7,877 nt of DNA from Nitrososphaerota archaeon (GTDB taxonomy: Archaea > Thermoproteota > Nitrososphaeria > Nitrososphaerales > JAPUIC01). The number at the start of each line of letters is the position of its first letter. The first letter of the stretch is position 1. The translations under genes and the position numbers were made by a program. Positions 1-5,429 of this stretch are shown here, one piece after another. The stretch spans positions 1 through 7,877 of the forward strand of contig JAPUIC010000061.1 of NCBI GenBank assembly GCA_027297425.1, written 5' to 3'. The notes beneath the pieces are model-generated. The model worked only from the letters and a program-made list of their open reading frames with translations. It searched no databases and had not been told where the DNA came from.

Positions 1-669
1 CAGCTGTACCGTGAAGGCGTTCCTGTATCCGGGATACAAAGAGTACTAAGCTCCGGCTCATTGGGAGTGCGCAGGAAGAGAAAAATGGTTCCAACGAGGT
101 GGAGCATAACGGCAATAGATGATACGATATCAAAGCAGACTATTCAGCAACTAAAGGGATACCAGGAGGTAGGAGAACATATGGTCTTTCTCAGGAAGGT
201 TCACAAGAATATGTTTGCTGCAATAATTATCCCGGGTACATGGAACTTTGAATGGATCGAGGCATGGTACCCTAATACAACCTGGAATATGATGAACGAG
301 GGTGAAGCGGAGCTCATGGGTGATCATGAAGGTTATTTTGGAAGAAAGACATACGCCAAAGTTGGAGGTTGTTATTACTCATCACGATTAGCGACATCCG
401 AGTTCTTAACTAAGATTAGGCGACAGGCCGGCGCACTTCTCATACGAGAAATACATCCTGGGTTTAACCTACCACTCGGGGTCTGGTTCGTCCGAGAAAA
501 CCTTAGAGAAATGTTTTCCTCAGAGCCTTCTAGGTTTAGTAGCTTAGAAGAAAGTTTAGCATATTTATCTAGACATATCTCGGTGCCGCTACCAAAATGG
601 GTTGCAACTAGCCGCCTACTCCACAACTTGCGTACCCAAACTAAACTTATCCTCCCAGATGCTATATGA
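1..669 (+). CDS. nre: Archaeal Nre-family DNA repair protein, C-terminal half (5' end outside window)
   Basis: The frame is open from base 1 with no stop, so the 222 residues seen are the C-terminal part of a longer gene. Nre proteins are about 400 residues, so roughly half is missing, including any N-terminal zinc-finger region. The recognisable blocks are a VPTRWSIT stretch at about residues 31-38, a PGTWNFEWIEAWYPNT stretch near 59-74, a GRKTYAKVGGCYYSSRLA block near 98-115, an REIHPG motif and a PLGVWFVRE motif near 150. These match the Nre C-terminal domain as I know it. Nre is a DNA-damage-response protein, shown genetically in Haloferax and reported to bind PCNA through a C-terminal PIP box; its biochemical activity is unknown. 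The C-terminus here (QTKLILPDAI) lacks the paired aromatic residues of a standard PIP box. The stop overlaps the start of the next gene (ATGA), which implies co-translation. An in-frame TTG at 61 is not the real start, because the homologous sequence continues upstream. Confidence 0.88.
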   Translation, partial: QLYREGVPVSGIQRVLSSGSLGVRRKRKMVPTRWSITAIDDTISKQTIQQLKGYQEVGEHMVFLRKVHKNMFAAIIIPGTWNFEWIEAWYPNTTWNMMNEGEAELMGDHEGYFGRKTYAKVGGCYYSSRLATSEFLTKIRRQAGALLIREIHPGFNLPLGVWFVRENLREMFSSEPSRFSSLEESLAYLSRHISVPLPKWVATSRLLHNLRTQTKLILPDAI

Positions 670-1526
670 CCAAAACCAAATTTCACAAGATTAAATGTTC
701 AACTGCTCTAAACGTAACCAAACTGCCAGACCTAGATTACTCATTTAACCCGTATCTGGGCTGCCAAATCGGTTGCCGTTATTGCTACGCCCTGTCTTTT
801 CTTCAGAAAAAAGAACAGGGCCTTGACTGGGGTAACTTTGCGATAGCCAAGGAAAATATCTTGGAGATATTGGCTCGGGAAGTAAAGAAGAAACCAAAGG
901 GGGTTGTTGGTGTTTCTACTATAACCGATCCTTATCAGTCTATTGAGAAGAAGTTGGAGTTAACCAGGAATGGCATAGAGATGCTGAGTACAAACGGATT
1001 CCACGTATCTATTCAGACAAAGTCGAATCTCGTTTTAAGAGATCTGGATCTGATTTCACCGGGGACTTTTGATATCGGCGTGACGATAACTACCTCAAGA
1101 CCTGAGGTCTCGAGAATTTTGGAGCCTTCTGCACCACTTCCAGAAAAAAGAGCACAGATATTAGAAGAGTGTTCAAAAAAGGGGGTCGAAACATGGCTTT
1201 TTTTCGGCCCTATAATCCCACATGTCAATGATTCCCTAGCTGACATCGTTTCAGTTGTAAAATTGGCTAAAAGATCAAACAGTGCCATCCTCTACGACCG
1301 GTTTCGCGAGAAACGGTGGGTCCTTGAAGTCTTACTTCCCAAGATAGATGAGATGGAATCAGGCCTAGGCCAAAAGGTCAAAGATAGCATTAACGACTTG
1401 TCACATTGGAGGCAGACTTCTTCTCTGATAGAGCGGGTTTGCAAAGATCAGGACGTCAACCTAAAGGTAGCATTCCCGAACCGACAGCAAGATCTCCTTC
1501 AGACGATGCTAACTTCTTATCTCTAA
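666..1526 (+). CDS. Radical SAM protein, spore-photoproduct-lyase-like (SplB/COG1533 group)
   Basis: This is a 286-residue cytosolic protein. It has an N-terminal CX3CX2C cluster motif (Cys33, Cys37, Cys40, followed by YA), which binds the [4Fe-4S] cluster that cleaves S-adenosylmethionine. The context around the motif (FNPYLGCQIGCRYCYA) is typical of the SplB-like group. Downstream are a GVSTITDPYQ segment at about 82-91, where this group usually has S/T-x-TDP, and a TIT-SR-P strand with a ILEPSAPLPEKR segment near 150. These fit the radical SAM partial TIM barrel. The classic lyase repairs the UV-induced spore photoproduct, but most archaeal relatives have no known substrate. I see no cysteine in the TITDP region, where the Bacillus enzyme has its hydrogen-donor Cys141. 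The ATG overlaps the upstream stop by 4 bases, so expression is probably coupled to nre. A role in nucleic-acid repair or modification is inferred from the family and that coupling. Confidence 0.85.
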   Translation: MTKTKFHKIKCSTALNVTKLPDLDYSFNPYLGCQIGCRYCYALSFLQKKEQGLDWGNFAIAKENILEILAREVKKKPKGVVGVSTITDPYQSIEKKLELTRNGIEMLSTNGFHVSIQTKSNLVLRDLDLISPGTFDIGVTITTSRPEVSRILEPSAPLPEKRAQILEECSKKGVETWLFFGPIIPHVNDSLADIVSVVKLAKRSNSAILYDRFREKRWVLEVLLPKIDEMESGLGQKVKDSINDLSHWRQTSSLIERVCKDQDVNLKVAFPNRQQDLLQTMLTSYL

Positions 1527-1539
1527 GGCCAACTTTTCG

Positions 1540-1563
1540 ATGCAACACGCGGCTTGCATTTTT
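1540..1563 (+). terminator. Small hairpin plus T run after the nre/radical-SAM pair
   Basis: ATGCAA (1540-1545) and TTGCAT (1554-1559) form a 6-bp stem with an 8-base loop, running directly into five T residues (1559-1563). It lies 14 bases after the radical SAM stop codon and before the TATA box of the next gene. Archaeal termination depends mainly on the T run, so this is a reasonable terminator. The stem is short and could be chance. Confidence 0.4.
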
Positions 1564-1573
1564 CTCGTGTAAG

Positions 1574-1581
1574 TTTTATAA
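1574..1581 (+). promoter_or_regulatory. TATA box for the tandem-SIS gene
   Basis: TTTTATAA is preceded by purines that could serve as a BRE. Its centre is about 42 bases before the ATG at 1620, which predicts transcription starting near 1604 and a leader of about 16 bases. That leader has no Shine-Dalgarno sequence. The placement after the putative terminator separates this gene from the nre pair. Confidence 0.5.
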
Positions 1582-1619
1582 CCTATTCTCTGTGGTGTCT
1601 CAGGCGATAGTAGTCAAAG

Positions 1620-2762
1620 ATGAGTACAATCGCCTATGTGAGCAAGATCTTTGATAATCTGACTAATGTAGATTCCCAACAGATCGAAGCTGTTTATCAT
1701 GACCTCAGAAGTGCTGGGGTGATTATTCCTGCTGGAGAGGGACGCTCTAAAGGGGCACTAAGTATTGCATGCAGTGAATTGGCGAAAATGAGCCATGGGA
1801 AGGTAATAATTGATAGGGGCGACGTCGGTTTTCCTGGACGAGATCTTGAACAAGCTGCCCCCGTACTAAGCAAGCGGTATGGCCAGGTATGCCTGCTTAT
1901 CAATTCCGGTAGTGGGAGATCTATGATGCCCTTGATCGATGCTCAGAAGTTAGGATATCATATAGTCTCAGGGGGAAATGCTAGAGACTTTAGAATGGAT
2001 CTGATAACCTCTGAACCAGATTCACCATTAGGAAAATTATCAGGCAAGTATGGAAATTTGATCGAGCTTAAAGGAAGAGAGGCTGACCCTCCTACAGAGG
2101 CTAGAGAATTTAGAAATGTTGGCATTATGGAGGATCTCTTTACTCTCGGCAGTGGACTACTTTTTCAAAGTATGGCAGAAGCTATGGTGGAGGAAACAGC
2201 CGTAGAAAAGATACCTAAGATTCAACAAGGATTATTCTCTCAAGTCGAAGAAGTTGTAAACAAAGTAATTTCATCTGAATTCTTCTCATTCTTACTAGAG
2301 ACCCTAGAAGAGCGGAGATGCTGCTTCCTTGCTGGCCTCGGCAGTAGCCAAGAGGTCGCGAGAATGACCGCCGTGAGAATAGGCCATGTTAAGAGGGCTA
2401 TAGGTGATCAGGTCTATGTAGCTGGCGATACTAATACTCCTCCTCCAAGACCAGGAGATACTCTCTTAGTGGTCTCCAATAGCGGAGAAACTGAAGTTGT
2501 CGCAGCTTGGTGTAGGAACTTTAAGAAAATGGGCGGCAAGATAGCTTCATACCTCGGTACTCCGAAGAGCACGATAGAATCTTTGTCTGACTTCTGCTTC
2601 GTAGATAAAAGCAATGCGAAAGCTGGGATCCCTAACAGTTTCTATATCAAGGCTGCTTTTGCTCTAAGCCCGTTGCCGATTTACCTAATAGAACGTGTCG
2701 AGGAGAGGGGACTAAGACTGCCCGAGTACATCATTAGGTGGCATAGATCTGTGATATCCTGA
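1620..2762 (+). CDS. Tandem SIS-domain protein, 6-phospho-3-hexuloisomerase-like
   Basis: The 380-residue protein has two SIS (sugar isomerase) folds. The first half has GEGRS at 39-43, NSGSGRS at 95-101, a SPLGKL segment near 139-144, and a MEDLFTLGSGLLF helix resembling the GTLFED helix of archaeal 6-phospho-3-hexuloisomerase (PHI). The second half has AGLGSS at 238-243, an AGDTNTPPPRPGDTL stretch near 267-281 and SNSGET at 286-291. That closely matches the PHI pattern of a TPAI segment, then GDLLI, then SGSGET. PHI is normally one SIS domain of about 180-200 residues. It converts hexulose-6-phosphate to fructose-6-phosphate and, with hexulose-phosphate synthase, supplies pentose phosphate in archaea. 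No synthase gene is visible here. Alternatives are a phosphoglucose/phosphomannose isomerase-like or GlmS-type aldose-ketose isomerase, or a sugar-phosphate sensor. The ATG is the first start after a well-placed TATA box. The family is secure but the substrate is not. Confidence 0.8.
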   Translation: MSTIAYVSKIFDNLTNVDSQQIEAVYHDLRSAGVIIPAGEGRSKGALSIACSELAKMSHGKVIIDRGDVGFPGRDLEQAAPVLSKRYGQVCLLINSGSGRSMMPLIDAQKLGYHIVSGGNARDFRMDLITSEPDSPLGKLSGKYGNLIELKGREADPPTEAREFRNVGIMEDLFTLGSGLLFQSMAEAMVEETAVEKIPKIQQGLFSQVEEVVNKVISSEFFSFLLETLEERRCCFLAGLGSSQEVARMTAVRIGHVKRAIGDQVYVAGDTNTPPPRPGDTLLVVSNSGETEVVAAWCRNFKKMGGKIASYLGTPKSTIESLSDFCFVDKSNAKAGIPNSFYIKAAFALSPLPIYLIERVEERGLRLPEYIIRWHRSVIS

Positions 2763-2763
2763 G

Positions 2764-3795
2764 TTATTCGGAAAGAATCCTCAACGGGTTAGTTAGCGTT
2801 TCGTAATATTCTCTCATCCATGGGAGAATATCTCTACCCAAAAGGTCCAAGAACCTTTGTTCATTCGGACTAGCACTGTGAATATAAACTCGGCTGAACC
2901 CCATCTTCAGAAACTCCCCCAGCCTCTTGATGATGTCGTCTGACTTTGTAGTGACGAGCCATGTCTCCTGAATCTTTTCGATCTCGTCTTGACCGACAAT
3001 AGCTTCCAACTCTCTAGGATCCGAAATATGCTCGCGAACTTTCCTGGGAATGGCTGTCGGTGCCCAGTAGGATGCGCCTTCTAAAGCCCTGTCATAATCC
3101 ACATCGTAGGCGACTTTAAACTCCATGCAGACATCAAGTTTGGAAGGATCCCTCCCAGCTTTTGTACACCCATCTTTCATTGACGTTATCAACTTCATAT
3201 GGTTCTCCAACCCTCTGGGGTTAGTTAGAATACCGTCTCCTAAACGGCCCGCGAGTGAAGCAACCTTCGAGTTAGAAGTAGCTAAGTAAATGGGAATTTT
3301 CTTCTTGGGCTTGGTATACATCTTAGCCTTTCTGAGTTGATAATACTTGCCATTGTAATCTACATAATTTTGACTCCATAATGACTTGATAATTTCAACG
3401 GCTTCTTCTAATCTTTCGACCTTTTCGGCAAATTCAGGCCACTCATACCCAAGTGGATATTCGTTCATTTTATGTCCAGTACCGAGTGTGAGGAATATCC
3501 TTCCAGGAAACATGCTATCCAGCGTGGCGAAAGCTTGGGCAACGATAGCCGGATGGTACCTAAAGAATGGAGTTGTTACTGCCGTTCCCAGTTCCCCTAC
3601 GTTGGTCTGTGAAGCGGCAACGGCTAGCCAGATCCATGGTAGTGCTGCCTGGCCGCTATCTCTCCACGGATGGAAATGATCGCTTGTTACTATTAGGTCG
3701 AACCCAACGACTTCAGCGTGTCGCGTATTTCGAAGAAGGGTTTCGGGCTCATACTGTTCTTGAGCCGCCCAATAACCGACCTTTAGTCTGACCAA
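2764..3795 (-). CDS. F420-dependent LLM-class oxidoreductase, glucose-6-phosphate dehydrogenase-like (FGD family)
   Basis: This 343-residue luciferase-like TIM-barrel enzyme aligns almost end to end with mycobacterial Fgd1 as I recall it. It starts MVRLKVGYWAAQEQYEP against MAELKLGYKASAEQF, then has SDHFHPWR at 38-45 (Asp39, catalytic His40, Trp44 all kept), FRYHPAIVAQAFAT near 78-91, GTGHKMNE at 105-112 and YLATSN. Such enzymes move hydride to or from deazaflavin F420. The acid Glu109 of Fgd1 aligns with His108, and the phosphate-binding Arg283 aligns with Thr in a EKIQETW segment. Lys198 and Lys259 appear to align with Arg. Glucose-6-phosphate is therefore an unlikely substrate. The start is TTG: an in-frame stop lies two codons upstream and the N-terminal alignment fits exactly. 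It is divergent from the cyclase gene and converges on the SIS gene with one base between stop codons. Confidence 0.86.
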   Translation of the reverse strand: MVRLKVGYWAAQEQYEPETLLRNTRHAEVVGFDLIVTSDHFHPWRDSGQAALPWIWLAVAASQTNVGELGTAVTTPFFRYHPAIVAQAFATLDSMFPGRIFLTLGTGHKMNEYPLGYEWPEFAEKVERLEEAVEIIKSLWSQNYVDYNGKYYQLRKAKMYTKPKKKIPIYLATSNSKVASLAGRLGDGILTNPRGLENHMKLITSMKDGCTKAGRDPSKLDVCMEFKVAYDVDYDRALEGASYWAPTAIPRKVREHISDPRELEAIVGQDEIEKIQETWLVTTKSDDIIKRLGEFLKMGFSRVYIHSASPNEQRFLDLLGRDILPWMREYYETLTNPLRILSE

Positions 3796-3823
3796 ACCCT
3801 ATTAAAACTGCATAACCATTGGT

Positions 3824-3833
3824 AGATATATCT
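3824..3833 (-). promoter_or_regulatory. TATA-like palindrome upstream of the F420 oxidoreductase
   Basis: AGATATATCT is a perfect 10-base palindrome centred about 33 bases upstream of the TTG start. That predicts an almost leaderless transcript. TTGG copies flank it at 3819-3822 and 3834-3837. It can serve as the TATA box for the minus-strand gene. Its symmetry could also make it an operator or let it act in both directions. Confidence 0.4.
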
Positions 3834-3854
3834 TTGGACGATTTTTTTGATGAA

Positions 3855-3861
3855 TTAAAAA
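3855..3861 (+). promoter_or_regulatory. TATA-like box for the cyclase gene
   Basis: TTAAAAA is centred about 37 bases before the ATG at 3895, predicting a leader of about 11 bases. That short leader would include AGGA at 3884-3887, a weak Shine-Dalgarno site 7 bases before the ATG. It lies in the 99-base divergent region shared with the F420 oxidoreductase gene. The call rests on composition and spacing only. Confidence 0.35.
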
Positions 3862-3894
3862 CGTAAATAGAATAATCAAGGCCAGGATTAAAGC

Positions 3895-4545
3895 ATGATA
3901 TTTCTATTATCACATCATCTATCAGAAGCTACCCCGACATTCGCAGGAGGCCCTCCCATGAAAATTCAAGGACTCAAAGAAATAGAAAATGGAGATAGTA
4001 GTAACAGTTACATTATTACCATGCAAAACCATCTAGGGACTCATATTGATGCACCTAGGCATTTCGATCCCAATGGTAAACCGATAACCTCCTTTTCTAT
4101 TGATTCATTCATTTTCACGAGCCCTAAGCTTATAGACATTCCAAAGGGGGCTTTAGGATCAATACAGGTCAGTGACCTAGAACCTCTTAGAGACAAAATA
4201 TCGGACGCAGATTTACTAATGATTCGAACTGGTTTTCAAGAATATAGATCCGATACTCAGAAGTACAGTTTTAGTAATCCTAGTATTTCAATTGAAGCGG
4301 CAAAATACCTGACTACATTCTCGAATCTCAGGGCTATCGGTTTTGATACTATCTCTGCGGCCTGCCCCGATAGACGGGAGGAAGGTAGAACCACACACCG
4401 TGTACTTCTTACAGATAGAGATTTTTTTATCGTGGAAGACATGGACCTAAAACAATATCCTACTGATTGTAACAGGGTACTCATTATTCCTATCTTCATC
4501 GAGGGCGTAGATAGTTCTCCGTGTACTATTCTAGCTGAAGTCTGA
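3895..4545 (+). CDS. Cyclase-family (kynurenine formamidase-like) metal-dependent hydrolase
   Basis: The 216-residue protein carries the family signature HxGTHxDxPxH as HLGTHIDAPRHF at 46-57. His46, His50, Asp52 and His56 are the metal-binding or catalytic residues in this family. His168 (TTHR) and Glu181 (VEDMDL) in the C-terminal half match the second conserved His and Glu region. The start reads LSHHLSEATPTFAGGPP, the usual opening of this fold, which supports the ATG chosen. Length is normal for the family (about 200-230). Known members hydrolyse N-formylkynurenine, cyclic amides, isatin or other amide/lactone bonds using Zn or Mn. No tryptophan-catabolism gene is nearby, so the substrate is unassigned. 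It is divergent from the F420 oxidoreductase and 66-69 bases ahead of cobS, so it may share a transcript with cobS. There is no signal peptide or membrane segment. Confidence 0.85.
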   Translation: MIFLLSHHLSEATPTFAGGPPMKIQGLKEIENGDSSNSYIITMQNHLGTHIDAPRHFDPNGKPITSFSIDSFIFTSPKLIDIPKGALGSIQVSDLEPLRDKISDADLLMIRTGFQEYRSDTQKYSFSNPSISIEAAKYLTTFSNLRAIGFDTISAACPDRREEGRTTHRVLLTDRDFFIVEDMDLKQYPTDCNRVLIIPIFIEGVDSSPCTILAEV

Positions 4546-4599
4546 TCAATCGGCCGGATCTGTGCAACTGATTGCTAGATATCATTATTTCGGGTCAAT

Positions 4600-4604
4600 G
4601 AGGT
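4600..4604 (+). promoter_or_regulatory. Shine-Dalgarno-like site pointing to a non-standard cobS start
   Basis: GAGGT lies 7 bases before an ATA codon (4612) and 10 bases before a CTG codon (4615), both in the cobS frame. No ATG, GTG or TTG exists in that frame between the upstream stop (TAG at 4576) and GTG 4696. The site therefore supports initiation at ATA or CTG. The ATG at 4598 is out of frame and reaches a stop after two codons. Confidence 0.4.
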
Positions 4605-4614
4605 AGAAAATATA

Positions 4615-5358
4615 CTGGATTTCCGTAGAGGTATAGCGTCGACAATAGTATTCCTTACAATTTTCCCGCTAAAGTCAGGCCATACCAACCTGAAGGTGGC
4701 TGCAGTATACATGCCCATCTTTCCCATGATCGGGTTGGGTATTGGACTGTTGGCAGGCATATTCGGCTATCTTTTTCTGAATGTGTTCCCATCAACCATT
4801 GCTGGATTCCTTACTCTTGGAGTATTACTGCTGGTAACAGGTCTTCATCATACTGACGGACTATTGGACTTCGGAGATGGGCTTATGGTCAAAGGGACCA
4901 AAAAGCAAAAACTTCTCGCTATGGGTGACAAAATTACAGGAACCGGGGGTTTCGCATTGGGATTTATCGTCCTGCTTATCACTGCTTTCAGTATATCTTT
5001 TCTCTCAGGAATTGTAATATTAGCGCTGATAGTATCTGAGACTACCGCGAAAACCAGTATGGTTCTGGCAGCATCATTCGGTAGGTCCGCGTATTCGGGT
5101 ACTGGCGCAATCTTCACTACAACAATGCAAAGCAAACATTGGACGACTAGACTTGTTCCAGTTATTTTTGCCTTAGCGGTCGGATTTTGGAGCCTGGGGT
5201 ATGTTGGGTTACTTACTGTATCGATTGGCCTGTTGGTATGCCCAGTGATAGTCGCGATATCCTATAGATCATTCGGAGGGTTAACAGGTGATGTATTCGG
5301 TGCCCTGAATGATCTAACTAGGATGAGCACACTTCTTGCATTTATCGTACTGATTTAG
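4615..5358 (+). CDS. cobS: Adenosylcobinamide-GDP ribazoletransferase (cobalamin synthase)
   Basis: CobS is an integral membrane enzyme that joins adenosylcobinamide-GDP to alpha-ribazole (or its phosphate), the last step of cobalamin nucleotide-loop assembly. The signature is the aspartate-rich HHTDGLLDFGDGL block (Asp81, Asp85, Asp88 counted from CTG 4615), which binds Mg and substrate. It is followed by a MGDKITGTGGFAL segment matching the usual M-K-D-x-x-x-G-T-x-G block. Several hydrophobic segments span most of the rest, as expected. The N-terminal FLTIFPLK segment near 13-20 is the family's conserved FLTR-P motif, yet it lies upstream of the first standard start (GTG 4696). With CTG 4615 the protein is 247 residues, normal for CobS, and the motif falls where it should; ATA 4612 would add one residue. 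A frameshift or sequence error near the start is the alternative. Other cob genes are absent here, but a BtuD-like ATPase lies downstream. Confidence 0.85.
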   Translation: MDFRRGIASTIVFLTIFPLKSGHTNLKVAAVYMPIFPMIGLGIGLLAGIFGYLFLNVFPSTIAGFLTLGVLLLVTGLHHTDGLLDFGDGLMVKGTKKQKLLAMGDKITGTGGFALGFIVLLITAFSISFLSGIVILALIVSETTAKTSMVLAASFGRSAYSGTGAIFTTTMQSKHWTTRLVPVIFALAVGFWSLGYVGLLTVSIGLLVCPVIVAISYRSFGGLTGDVFGALNDLTRMSTLLAFIVLI

Positions 5359-5402
5359 AAGAACCGAAAGGATCGATTGAACTCTCGGTAGTCCTCTTAT
5401 TC

Positions 5403-5412
5403 AAATATAAAT
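5403..5412 (+). promoter_or_regulatory. TATA box of the CocE/NonD-like gene; likely leaderless mRNA
   Basis: AAATATAAAT is the best TATA match in the window. Its centre is about 22 bases before ATG 5430 and 31 before ATG 5439. Archaeal transcription usually begins about 26 bases from the box centre, so the RNA should begin at or just beyond the first ATG. Translation may then be leaderless, or use the second ATG (Met4). No useful Shine-Dalgarno site precedes either. Confidence 0.5.
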
Positions 5413-5429
5413 CAGGTAATGATCCCCCT

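Noticed and set aside
375..686. 103-residue minus-strand open frame inside nre
   Set aside because: It lies antisense to a strongly conserved Nre segment, has no recognisable family, and no promoter is visible upstream.
1406..1654. 82-residue plus-strand open frame across the radical SAM / SIS gap
   Set aside because: It overlaps the end of the radical SAM gene and the start of the SIS gene in another frame. Its sequence is low-complexity and matches nothing I know.
3386..3791. Two plus-strand open frames (97 and 74 residues) inside the F420 oxidoreductase
   Set aside because: Both are antisense to a conserved enzyme whose family alignment runs through the whole region.
4546..4611. Cobalamin riboswitch ahead of cobS
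   Set aside because: The spacer is only about 66 bases, much shorter than a cobalamin riboswitch, and no B12-box-like sequence was seen.
4696..4698. GTG as the start of cobS
   Set aside because: It would remove the conserved FLTIFP segment and the first hydrophobic segment, and has no Shine-Dalgarno site. It remains possible only if the protein is truly truncated.
4848..5135. 95-residue minus-strand open frame inside cobS
   Set aside because: It is antisense to the conserved CobS aspartate block. Its hydrophobic look mirrors the membrane gene on the other strand.
5363..5389. Inverted repeat ACCGA / TCGGT after cobS
   Set aside because: A 5-bp stem with a 17-base loop and no T run is too weak to call as a terminator or operator.
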